Shown: in pieces, positions 7,344-13,818 of the stretch
Position numbering within the stretch: the stretch's first letter is position 1
How the letters are laid out: each line of letters begins with the position of its first letter
Origin: DAIOHQ01 sp036744635
GTDB lineage: Bacteria > Planctomycetota > Phycisphaerae > Tepidisphaerales > Tepidisphaeraceae
Direction of reading: 5' to 3'
NCBI GenBank assembly: GCA_036744635.1
Contig: DAIOHQ010000114.1
Span: forward strand, 1-14,550
DNA length: 14,550 nt
Translations under genes and position numbers: made by a program
Notes under the pieces: generated by a model
What the model saw: only the letters and a program-made list of their open reading frames with translations
Database searches by the model: none
What the model was told of the DNA's origin: nothing

Positions 7344-8431
7344 CCACCGCGTCCGCACCCGCGCCTCCACTGGCGCCCACGCCGGCGCTGGCGGCACAGC
7401 CCTCATCGCTGGCGGGTCTTCACCCGGCCTATTTCGCCATGGTCATGGCAACGGGAATCGTATCGCTCGCATGCCATCTCCTGGGATTCAAGTTGCTGGC
7501 CAATTGTCTCCTGGCGCTGAACCTTGGCTTCTACGCGATTCTCTGGACACTGCTGATCGCGCGCCTCATCCGCTATCCGCAGCGGTTGATCGCCGATCTG
7601 CTTAACCACGGCCGGTGCGTCGGCTTTTTCACCATCGTGGCCGCCACCTGCATTCTCGGCAGTCAGTCGCTGCTGATTGCCGGAAACAAAACGGCGGCGA
7701 CGGGACTATGGATCTTCGGGATTGCGCTGTGGGTCGGTCTCACCTACACGATCTTCACGGCGCTCACGGTCAAATCTATCAAACCGACGCTTCCGGAAGG
7801 AATCAGTGGCGGATGGCTGCTGGCGGTGGTGGCAGCGCAGTCGGTGGCGGTGTTGGGCGCGCAGCTTGCGGCGCCGATGGGCTGGACCGAAGGACCGGTG
7901 CTGTTTTTTTGCCTGACGATGTGGCTGGGGGGAGGGATGCTCTACATTTGGATTATCTCGCTGATCTTTTATCGCTACACCTTTTTCGCCCTCCATCCCT
8001 CGGATCTGAGCCCACCGTATTGGATCAACATGGGCGCTGTCGCCATCTCGACGTTGGCCGGAACCATGCTGGCGGCCAACGCGTCGCATTCGGGAGGGGG
8101 GGCGGTGGTGACGGAGATGCTGCCCTTTATCAAGGGCTTCACACTGCTGTTCTGGGCGACCGCGACATGGTGGATTCCGATGCTGGTGATCCTGGGAATC
8201 TGGCGGCACGGGTTCCAGCGCTTTCCGCTGCGCTATGACCCGCTGTACTGGGGTGCGGTGTTCCCGCTGGGGATGTATGCCGTCTGCACGATTCGGCTGG
8301 GGCAGGTGATCAATGTCCCCTATTTGGCGTTGATCCCGCGGGTCTTCGGCGTCATCGCGGTGGCGGCGTGGCTGACCGTATTCGTGGGCTTGCTGCACTC
8401 GCTGATTCGAAAAGGAAACATGAAAACCTGA
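7340..8431 (+). CDS. TDT-family transporter (TehA/SLAC1/Mae1/SSU1 superfamily)
   Basis: A 363-residue polytopic protein with about ten hydrophobic segments. The opening HPAYFAMVMATGIVSLACHLLG (27-48) is the family hallmark. The last third contains RYDPLYWGAVFPLGMYAVCTIRL, matching the TM9 region of TehA and SLAC1; Phe308 is a candidate for the pore-gating Phe of that superfamily (Phe262 in Haemophilus TehA, Phe450 in SLAC1). Family members move C4-dicarboxylates, sulfite, tellurite-related species, or chloride and nitrate. Because it is coupled by ATGA to a nitrate-reductase-like operon, nitrate uptake or nitrite release is plausible; sulfite is an alternative. Start ATG 7340 is chosen over the longer frame from 7172, which would run through the neighbouring gene and lacks signal character. 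Confidence 0.85.
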   Translation: MTTASAPAPPLAPTPALAAQPSSLAGLHPAYFAMVMATGIVSLACHLLGFKLLANCLLALNLGFYAILWTLLIARLIRYPQRLIADLLNHGRCVGFFTIVAATCILGSQSLLIAGNKTAATGLWIFGIALWVGLTYTIFTALTVKSIKPTLPEGISGGWLLAVVAAQSVAVLGAQLAAPMGWTEGPVLFFCLTMWLGGGMLYIWIISLIFYRYTFFALHPSDLSPPYWINMGAVAISTLAGTMLAANASHSGGGAVVTEMLPFIKGFTLLFWATATWWIPMLVILGIWRHGFQRFPLRYDPLYWGAVFPLGMYAVCTIRLGQVINVPYLALIPRVFGVIAVAAWLTVFVGLLHSLIRKGNMKT

Positions 8432-8433
8432 AG

Positions 8434-8458
8434 CATGAAGAAAAGCATTTTCTTCATG
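8434..8458. terminator. Perfect 11-bp hairpin between convergent genes
   Basis: CATGAAGAAAA (8434-8444) and its exact complement (8448-8458) enclose a 3-nt loop, 2 bp after the transporter stop and 33 bp before the lptE-like stop on the other strand. The position between convergent genes fits a bidirectional terminator. The stem is AT-rich and there is no clean U tail on the + strand; the - strand continues into a moderately T-rich stretch. Confidence 0.5.
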
Positions 8459-8486
8459 TTCCATGTTCCATGTTTCATGTTTCATC
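8455..8486. repeat. Heptamer tandem repeat CATGTTY x4
   Basis: CATGTTC, CATGTTC, CATGTTT, CATGTTT and a partial CATC run without interruption from 8455. The first copy overlaps the right arm of the convergent hairpin. Related words (AAACATGAAAA at 8417-8427) occur at the end of the transporter gene, so the array may have grown from local sequence by slippage. Confidence 0.65.
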
Positions 8487-8490
8487 CCCC

Positions 8491-9141
8491 TTACCAGTCC
8501 GCCTGCAGCTCCTGCACGATGGCAATCGCCAGCTTTTCCACGGCTTGCTGCGAGCCGTCAAATTCCCCTTCGCCCAGGGTGGGGTAATAGGTGGAGGCTT
8601 GATCGAAGGTCTTGCGCTGCACCAGGATCTTGCCGCTGCGCAGATCCTTCCAAAGGAAGTTGACGGTGATCGTCATCAACTGATCCTGCGGCAGGGCGGT
8701 GCGGCGGTCGCGGCTGACCGTGCTTTTCTGCACGGAGACGATTTCGCCTTCCAGAATGGTGTCGGCCCGTTCGCGGTTGACGACCTTGTAGGGTGTGTTG
8801 GCCTCAATGTGGTTGACGACCGCCTTGGTGAGGCTGAATTCCGCGCCCTGGAAGAAGGATTTATTGGTGAAGATGGGGACGGCCACCGACTGAATGTCCT
8901 GACGATAGAGCGAATGCCAATTGTATCCGCCGCTGGTGGGCTGGTCGTACTTATTGGACTGCGAGTAGCCGCAGCCGCAGCACGCGAGGAGCAGGCAGAT
9001 GAGCGCCCCGTAGCACGGGTTTCCAACCCGTGCCAAACCCCGCCCTAACGAACCGGCGAACCGGCGAACCGGCGAATCGGCGATGGCTGTTTTCCGCCGT
9101 TTCGCCGTTTCGCCGTTTCGCCGTTTCGTTCCCGCGTTCAC
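8491..9141 (-). CDS. LptE-like LPS-assembly lipoprotein with repeat-derived N-terminal extension
   Basis: A 216-residue frame whose part from residue 46 is an LptE-family lipoprotein, the outer-membrane plug partner of LptD. ALICLLLACCGCGYS (46-60) is a lipoprotein signal with a cysteine acceptor (Cys54, 55 or 57); then follow VAVPIFTN, ADTILEGEIV and the closing AIAIVQELQADW typical of the family. GTG 9141 is supported by GGAGG at 9150-9146 and by a GTGA overlap with the BamD-like stop. This start forces the first 45 residues to be translated from a period-8 hairpin array and a REP-like palindrome; the result contains a repeated TAKRRxGETAKRR pattern. An in-frame TTG at 9036 would give a more usual signal peptide. 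The LptF/G-type gene elsewhere in the window belongs to the same pathway. Confidence 0.8.
   Translation of the reverse strand: MNAGTKRRNGETAKRRKTAIADSPVRRFAGSLGRGLARVGNPCYGALICLLLACCGCGYSQSNKYDQPTSGGYNWHSLYRQDIQSVAVPIFTNKSFFQGAEFSLTKAVVNHIEANTPYKVVNRERADTILEGEIVSVQKSTVSRDRRTALPQDQLMTITVNFLWKDLRSGKILVQRKTFDQASTYYPTLGEGEFDGSQQAVEKLAIAIVQELQADW
9013..9033. repeat. REP-like palindrome, copy 1
   Basis: GCACGGGTT and AACCCGTGC (9013-9021 and 9025-9033) form a perfect 9-bp stem around TCC. It lies inside the 5' part of the lptE-like frame, just upstream of the codons for the lipoprotein signal. The same design recurs at 12580-12600 and 12710-12731. Confidence 0.7.
9049..9128. repeat. 80-bp hairpin made of two inverted period-8 arrays
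   Basis: On the + strand the left arm is CGAACCGG three times, CGAATCGG and CG (9049-9082); the right arm is CGCCGTTT four times plus CG (9095-9128); the 12-nt loop is 9083-9094. The arms pair at 30 of 34 positions, and the four mismatches fall at the same place in each 8-bp unit. In the - strand message the structure begins about 10 nt after the GTG start codon of the lptE-like gene. Confidence 0.8.
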
Positions 9142-10160
9142 TTTTCCTCCACTTCAAATGACGGCGAGGTGGTGGGGGCGTAAATTCTGCCGGCTTCGGG
9201 CTCTACGCTCTTCAGCGCCCACTGCGGCATGTTCGCCAGCTCCTGTTTGGCCCGCCGGGCTTCGCGCGAGTCGGGGTAGGTCTTGATCAGGAAGCGGTAG
9301 GAATAGACGGCGCCGACCGGCTCGTTGGTGCGCCGGTAGAAGTCGGCGGTGTCGTAGATTTTGGCCGCGAAGGTCGCGTCGATGTTTTCGACGACCGAAA
9401 GCAGATTTTCCTCCGCCGCCAGGTTCGGATATTGGGCCGCGACATCGACGAGCTGGGCGCGGGCATCGAGCAGCGGAGTGGCGTCGAAGCGCACGCCGCG
9501 GAACTGCGCCAGGGCCGCGAACGCCTGGCGGAGCTTCACCCGCGGAATCAGCGGGCTGCGCGGGTAGTTGTGGGCATAGACGGCGTAGACATCGGCGGCC
9601 AGGTCGAATTCAGAGTCGGCATAATAATAATCGGCCGTGCGCAACAGCGCCTTCTCCGCCATCTCTGACCCCGGGACGCGCTGCTGGATGCGGTAGAGCA
9701 TCTCGATCGCTTCCCCGTCTGCGCTGAAGAGCGGCAAGCCCAGGAATTTCAGCTTGTATCCGTTGAGGTACGCATCGGCGATCCCATACTGCCGCTGCAA
9801 CGTGGGGCCGTAAAAATTGCTCTCGGGAAATTCGTCGAGCAGCTCATCGAAGTAATAAAACGATTTGAGCCGGTCGCCGGATTGATACAGAGCCTGGCCG
9901 ATGATGAAGAGCGCGCGGTCGCGCAAGGCGGAATTGGGGTGCGACTTGAAATACTGCAGGGCAAGCTTGCGGGCGGCCGTGTTCTGTTTTTTCTCCAGCA
10001 GGCTCTGGGCGCGGTCGAGCGCGGGATCGGTGGTGGGGTGATCGGTGGCCTGCTGCTGCACCTGAACCCAGCGGCCATTGCGCAGCTCCCAGGACTGCGT
10101 TGGGGCGCCGCAGCAGACCGCCGCCGTGCCCAGGACGATCAGGCAGATAAGTTTCGACAT
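9138..10160 (-). CDS. BamD/YfiO-like TPR outer-membrane assembly protein
   Basis: A 340-residue exported protein made mostly of helical TPR-type repeats, such as ARKLALQYFKSHPNSALRDRALFIIGQALYQSGD, the following YYFDELLDEFPES, and AADVYAVYAHNYPRSPLIPRVKLRQAFAAL. This is the signature of BamD-type proteins, which help BamA insert outer-membrane beta barrels. Residues 1-22 (MSKLICLIVLGTAAVCCGA) form a signal peptide; the lipobox is poor, so cleavage by signal peptidase I is as likely as lipidation. It is longer than E. coli BamD (245), with an extra helical repeat region. ATG 10160 is preferred to the frame extension to 10244 because the signal peptide begins there. The lptE-like gene follows with a GTGA overlap. 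An ordinary TPR protein is the alternative. Confidence 0.7.
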   Translation of the reverse strand: MSKLICLIVLGTAAVCCGAPTQSWELRNGRWVQVQQQATDHPTTDPALDRAQSLLEKKQNTAARKLALQYFKSHPNSALRDRALFIIGQALYQSGDRLKSFYYFDELLDEFPESNFYGPTLQRQYGIADAYLNGYKLKFLGLPLFSADGEAIEMLYRIQQRVPGSEMAEKALLRTADYYYADSEFDLAADVYAVYAHNYPRSPLIPRVKLRQAFAALAQFRGVRFDATPLLDARAQLVDVAAQYPNLAAEENLLSVVENIDATFAAKIYDTADFYRRTNEPVGAVYSYRFLIKTYPDSREARRAKQELANMPQWALKSVEPEAGRIYAPTTSPSFEVEEK

Positions 10161-10168
10161 TGGCGGGG

Positions 10169-10196
10169 ATTGTAACCGGCGCGCCGGCATCGGCAA
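10169..10196 (-). promoter_or_regulatory. Candidate promoter for bamD-like/lptE-like operon with palindromic spacer
   Basis: On the - strand TTGCCG (10196-10191) and TACAAT (10174-10169) are 16 bp apart. The -10 ends only 8 bp before ATG 10160, so the message would be nearly leaderless. A perfect 12-bp palindrome, CCGGCGCGCCGG (10176-10187), fills most of the spacer and could be an operator. Prediction only; GC-rich palindromes also arise by chance. Confidence 0.4.
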
Positions 10197-10290
10197 GGGC
10201 GGCGAAGGGCAGGTGACGGCTTCCACGCACCAAGCCAGCCCCAAATTTCAGACCGCCGTCCAGCCCTCGGGAATGTCATCGTCGCGCAGC

Positions 10291-12357
10291 TCATCCCGGC
10301 ATGATGTTCACGGGGCGGTAGGGGATGTTCATGGCACTCAGGGCGATGCCCATCACCAGCCAGAAGGCGGCGGCAATGCCCTCGCCGACGATCAGGCCGA
10401 TGAAGAATGGTTTGGCGCTGACGTACATCTTGGCGCCGCCGAAGCGCACGATCAGCGTCTTGGCCAGCCAGCCGATGAAGATGCTCAGCCACAGATGAGC
10501 GCCGGGAAAAGTTCCCAGCATCAGATAACCGATTGGGTGCAGCGGCCACCACGCATAGCGCAGGCGCAGAAAGCCCAGCGCTGCGGTGAACAGGAATCCA
10601 AAGACCATGTGTCCGCGGATGCTGTAGTTCGGCTTATACGTCCAGGTCTTGTACTGATTGGTCGGCTCGTTGATCAGCCAGCGCGAGTTGGACGATGCCC
10701 CCCATTCGTTGATCGGCATGGTCTGCGAAACGTCGCGGGTTGATGCGAAGTGGTACTCCGTCCAGAGTGTCGAATAGAAGCTGACCGGATATCCCACCAG
10801 CAGCGCCAGGAACATCGTGGCCATGATCTTGCGGCCGGTGGCGAGATCTTCAGACGAATCGCCGATTCGGTGAGATTCAAAGGCGGTCTGGTCGGCCACT
10901 TTCATCGCATGGGTGGCATAGACCGGGACGATCTCGCGGAAATCATAATGCACGCTGTTGAGCATCGCCGTGTAGTAAAACGTTTCCATCGACACGGCAT
11001 TGGGATGTCCCCACATCGCCAGAAGCTGCCAGGGGCGGTGCAGCGGGACGATCAGTTGGCCATGCACCAGGCCGGTCTCGGCGATGATGCGGGTGATCAT
11101 GAAGAACAACAGCAGTAGGAGGGAAACGACCACCGCCGCGCCCAGAATCCCGCACCCGGCGATGGCCAGCCAGCCGATCATCGTCAGCGCGCAGCCAAGA
11201 AACCCCCAGAAGGCGACGGGATAGCTGAGATAGCGCCCCCGCGCCTCGCCGCGGCGATGACCGCGAAAGGCCTGGCCAATCACCACCTGCCAGTGCTTGC
11301 GGCCGACCCACAGGATGGTGAAAAAATACGCGAAGATTCCGGCGATATGCTCATCCATCCGGCCATACTCCGCGGCGTCGCCGGTGGTGGTGCCGAGGAT
11401 CATCTTGTAAATCTGCGAGAACAGGTAAAACGCCCACAGGCTGAACGCGACGCTGCTGGTGAGGAAATAACTGACGCCGACGGCGGTAAAGAAAATCGCC
11501 GCATCCTTCAGCTTCTGATCCACGAATTTCCACGGGGGGGCGCTGTCGAACAGCGTGGTCAGGTTGTAGTAGACAGGAATCTGCGGGAAATACCGTGGCC
11601 AATATTTCCAGCAGCCGTTCCACAGGTGCAGGAGAAACACCGCGAAGAAGGCGATCCAGAAGCTGCGGCGGCGGAGGATGTCATTGAGCCAGCGCCCGCG
11701 CGGCGGCGGCTCAACCAGTGCAAGCTGGATCTGCGCCAGGGGAAAGGGCAGGCGCTCATTCTCAAACCACTGCCGCCGCACCATGGCCACCATGCAGAGC
11801 AGCGCCCCATACAAAGCAAAAATAAAGATGCCCCAGGTCAGCGCCGGCCGCACCCACGCCCAATACGGAATCGGGTCATCCTCATTCCACCGGCCGAGAT
11901 AGCCGGTGACGATCGGGTCGTTCATCCATTCCGATGGTTTGCTTCCCTTGAACGCCGGAAAGATCCATTTGGGAAGGTGCAGCGCATCCATCACCTCGAT
12001 GAGCTGCGGATTGGAGCGGAGGTGCCAGAACGGGCTGACCAGCGACGGCGGGAAATAGCGCATCAAGCCGCTGCTGGGGAGGGCGCAGCTCACCAGCGCC
12101 ATCGTGAAAGCGACCGCGATCTCCCCGCCGCTGAAGGCAAAGCGCGGCGCAAATCGGCTCAACGGGCCGTTGATGAAGACGGCGAAGACGAACAGGAGCA
12201 TGACCACGCCCAGCGGCAGATTGTTGCCGACCAGGAAGGTATTGTTGAGGGCGTAGTCGTTGTAGGGTGTGAGGCCGCAGATCAGCACGACGCCGCTGAG
12301 GCCAAGGAGCACCGAGCGCCATGTCACCGCCCGCGGCGGCGTTTGAAGTGGAGGCAC
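10291..12357 (-). CDS. Large polytopic membrane protein, DUF6785/DUF6784-type
   Basis: A 688-residue protein with roughly a dozen hydrophobic segments spread from about 12 to 680, e.g. VVLICGLTPYNDYAL near the start, MLLFVFAVFI, the block around AGCGILGAAVVVSLLLLLFFM and the end FIGLIVGEGIAAAFWLVMGIAL. Length and layout match a family of uncharacterised proteins common in planctomycetes and verrucomicrobia (DUF6785 N-terminal, DUF6784 C-terminal; from memory). The pattern of long loops and small-residue helices suggests an oligopeptide-transporter-like (OPT) carrier, by inference; no catalytic motif is seen. The GTG start at 12357 precedes the first helix by about 15 residues and lies 6 bp after a -10-like box. 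Downstream 130 bp separate it from the BamD-like gene on the same strand. Confidence 0.75.
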   Translation of the reverse strand: MPPLQTPPRAVTWRSVLLGLSGVVLICGLTPYNDYALNNTFLVGNNLPLGVVMLLFVFAVFINGPLSRFAPRFAFSGGEIAVAFTMALVSCALPSSGLMRYFPPSLVSPFWHLRSNPQLIEVMDALHLPKWIFPAFKGSKPSEWMNDPIVTGYLGRWNEDDPIPYWAWVRPALTWGIFIFALYGALLCMVAMVRRQWFENERLPFPLAQIQLALVEPPPRGRWLNDILRRRSFWIAFFAVFLLHLWNGCWKYWPRYFPQIPVYYNLTTLFDSAPPWKFVDQKLKDAAIFFTAVGVSYFLTSSVAFSLWAFYLFSQIYKMILGTTTGDAAEYGRMDEHIAGIFAYFFTILWVGRKHWQVVIGQAFRGHRRGEARGRYLSYPVAFWGFLGCALTMIGWLAIAGCGILGAAVVVSLLLLLFFMITRIIAETGLVHGQLIVPLHRPWQLLAMWGHPNAVSMETFYYTAMLNSVHYDFREIVPVYATHAMKVADQTAFESHRIGDSSEDLATGRKIMATMFLALLVGYPVSFYSTLWTEYHFASTRDVSQTMPINEWGASSNSRWLINEPTNQYKTWTYKPNYSIRGHMVFGFLFTAALGFLRLRYAWWPLHPIGYLMLGTFPGAHLWLSIFIGWLAKTLIVRFGGAKMYVSAKPFFIGLIVGEGIAAAFWLVMGIALSAMNIPYRPVNIMPG

Positions 12358-12503
12358 CGCCGGATTCTACGCGATTGCCGCGCTTTGCGAACAGCAAATC
12401 CGCGCGGCCGCTCCTTCAGCTTCACCGGCACATCCACCTTCGTCACCTGCGCCGGGTTCATCAACTCCGGCACGAGACCTCGGATCCGCGCACAATTGCT
12501 CAT
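12324..12503 (-). CDS. Possible small basic protein or gene remnant
   Basis: A 59-residue frame from ATG 12503 with many Arg and Lys residues (KLKERPRGFAVRKARQSRRIRR) and codons ending mostly in G or C, like the real genes nearby. It overlaps the first 34 bp of the DUF6785-type gene in another frame and has no ribosome site. The frame is open further upstream to 12668, through REP-like DNA. It may be the 3' remnant of an older gene or simply a GC-rich open frame. No family is recognised. Confidence 0.2.
   Translation of the reverse strand: MSNCARIRGLVPELMNPAQVTKVDVPVKLKERPRGFAVRKARQSRRIRRCLHFKRRRGR
12364..12391 (-). promoter_or_regulatory. Candidate promoter of the DUF6785-type gene
   Basis: TTCGCA (12391-12386) and TAGAAT (12369-12364) on the - strand are 16 bp apart. 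The -10 ends 6 bp before the GTG start codon, so transcription would begin at or within a base or two of the start codon. This supports GTG 12357 as the start and suggests a leaderless message. Confidence 0.4.
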
Positions 12504-12579
12504 GAAGCACGCCGGGGTTGGTGTCCCAAGCAACATACTCCGCCACCAAAGACGGTCAACGGTGAAAAGTTCCAATGTG

Positions 12580-12600
12580 GCATGGGCTACCAGCCCATGC
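12580..12600. repeat. REP-like palindrome, copy 2
   Basis: GCATGGGCT and AGCCCATGC form a perfect 9-bp stem around ACC (12580-12588, 12592-12600). It is the same arm-3-arm design as the copies at 9013 and 12710, with a G-to-A type change in both arms that keeps pairing. Confidence 0.7.
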
Positions 12601-12665
12601 GCTCGAAGCGCAGCGATCTTCTCTGTTTCCAGCACGAGCGCCTCGCCAGTGTTCTGATTCTGAAA

Positions 12666-12683
12666 CACGGGCGAGACACCGTG
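12666..12683. repeat. Partial REP-like unit
   Basis: CACGG (12666-12670) and CCGTG (12679-12683) enclose GCGAGACA and are followed by CTACGG. It resembles a degenerate member of the palindrome family that flanks it on both sides, with a shorter stem and longer loop. Confidence 0.4.
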
Positions 12684-12709
12684 CTACGGCGGAGCGCTGC
12701 GCTTCCTGC

Positions 12710-12731
12710 GCACGGGCTGGTAGCCCCGTGC
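12710..12731. repeat. REP-like palindrome, copy 3
   Basis: GCACGGGCT (12710-12718) pairs with AGCCCCGTGC (12722-12731) around GGT, with one extra C bulging from the right arm. Together with 12580-12600 and 12666-12683 it makes a cluster spanning about 150 bp upstream of the pseudopilin promoter. Confidence 0.65.
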
Positions 12732-12787
12732 CACGATTGGGAACCTTGGTTCACCCTGTCGCGCTCTGGCAAATGCGGGGGCAAAAT

Positions 12788-12796
12788 TGCTATGAT
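12788..12796 (+). promoter_or_regulatory. Extended -10 promoter of the pseudopilin gene
   Basis: TGCTATGAT (12788-12796) has the extended TGn element and five of six -10 bases; a -35 is not convincing (CTGGCA at 12766-12771 is 19 bp away). Transcription would start near 12803, about 30 nt before ATG 12833. Confidence 0.4.
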
Positions 12797-12832
12797 GCGT
12801 TCACATTTCCTATGTTTTTGAAGCAGGTACAC

Positions 12833-13627
12833 ATGGCAAGGCGACGCGGATTTACATTGGTCGAGCTGCTGGTGGTGATCGCGATCATCGGCGTATTGGT
12901 CGCGATGCTGCTGCCGGCGCTGCAGCGGGCGCGGCAGGAGGCGCTGCAGGTCACCTGCGCCTCGACCATGCGGCAATGCCTGATGGCGGCGCTGCTCTAC
13001 AACCAGACCTATCGCGGCGGCCTGACCAATTACAACCAGGACTGCGCCTGGTGGGGCCAGGGCTTTCCCAACTGGAGCATCACCGATCCCCACACCATCG
13101 CCCACGGCTGGGATGAGGGAAGAAGCATGCGCTGCAACTGGCGGGCGTATCTCCTGCAGGCGAACATGGCCACCGCCGACGTGATGGGCTGCCCGGCCTA
13201 TTCCTACGACGATGGCAGCGGCTTTCGCTCTTCCTACAACGGCGACAACACCAACTGGATCGAAACCGATCCGCAAGGCAGCTATTTCCGCCGCTGTCCG
13301 GCCTATATCTGGTATGGCCCGCCGGTGGCCAACACCTTCGAGGTGAAATATCACGCCGGCGGCAATCTCAAAGGCCCGCCGGGAAACTTCAAGCGCCGCA
13401 CCGCGCTGCTCACCTGCCCGCAGGTCAACACGCTCTACGCCAGCAATCCCGTTCCCGCCAAGTGGTATCAGGTGACCCACCGGCCGCGCTGGACCTATGT
13501 CTCCACCGGCCCCGGAGGCGTCAGCGGCTGGGCCGAAAACGTCGGCTTCACGGATGGCAGCGTGCGCTTCTATTCCAATCCCAAGGGCGATCCCAACGCC
13601 ACCATAAATATCTTCCAGCCGGATTGA
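12833..13627 (+). CDS. Type IV/type II pseudopilin-like protein (prepilin N-terminus, H-X9-DG type)
   Basis: A 264-residue secreted filament-type protein. MARRRG is a short leader, followed by the prepilin peptidase site G-FTLVELLVVIAIIGVLVAMLLPAL, with the conserved Phe and Glu5 of the mature protein and the hydrophobic assembly helix. The remainder is rich in Cys, Trp, Tyr and Asn (for example CAWWGQGF), as in planctomycete G proteins of this paralogous group. The C-terminal NVGFTDGSVRF matches the H-X9-DG processing-associated motif, but the expected His is Ser (GVSGWAENVGFTDG). ATG 12833 is chosen for the short basic leader; ATG 12812, in frame, would add seven residues. It stands alone, without secretion genes nearby, as is usual for these dispersed paralogues. 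Its role is unknown. Confidence 0.85.
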   Translation: MARRRGFTLVELLVVIAIIGVLVAMLLPALQRARQEALQVTCASTMRQCLMAALLYNQTYRGGLTNYNQDCAWWGQGFPNWSITDPHTIAHGWDEGRSMRCNWRAYLLQANMATADVMGCPAYSYDDGSGFRSSYNGDNTNWIETDPQGSYFRRCPAYIWYGPPVANTFEVKYHAGGNLKGPPGNFKRRTALLTCPQVNTLYASNPVPAKWYQVTHRPRWTYVSTGPGGVSGWAENVGFTDGSVRFYSNPKGDPNATINIFQPD

Positions 13628-13818
13628 GCTGAGTGGGTGCCCTCCTCATTGTTCGCAGGGCAGCAGCAGCGAATCATCCTGGTCGGCGGGGGAGGTAACG
13701 ATGCCGGCAGAGAGAACTGACGCCGCGCACCTGCGCTGGCAGGATGCCCGCTGGGCGTTGTTGCGCGGAGCAAGATGACGGCGCCATCCCACGCGGCGTT
13801 ACCACCGGCTCGTCCGCC
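13628..13818. other. Non-coding gap before the minisatellite
   Basis: After the pseudopilin stop no gene is supported. The only structure is a weak 6-bp inverted repeat, TGCCCT (13638-13643) with AGGGCA (13657-13662), too small and without a T run to be called a terminator. Confidence 0.5.

Noticed and set aside
8455..9048. Plus-strand frame 8368-9048 as a gene
   Set aside because: It is antisense to the lptE-like gene, which has a clear lipoprotein signal and family motifs.
11257..12657. 466-residue open frame on the plus strand
   Set aside because: Antisense to the DUF6785-type gene and composed mostly of charged residues without any fold pattern.
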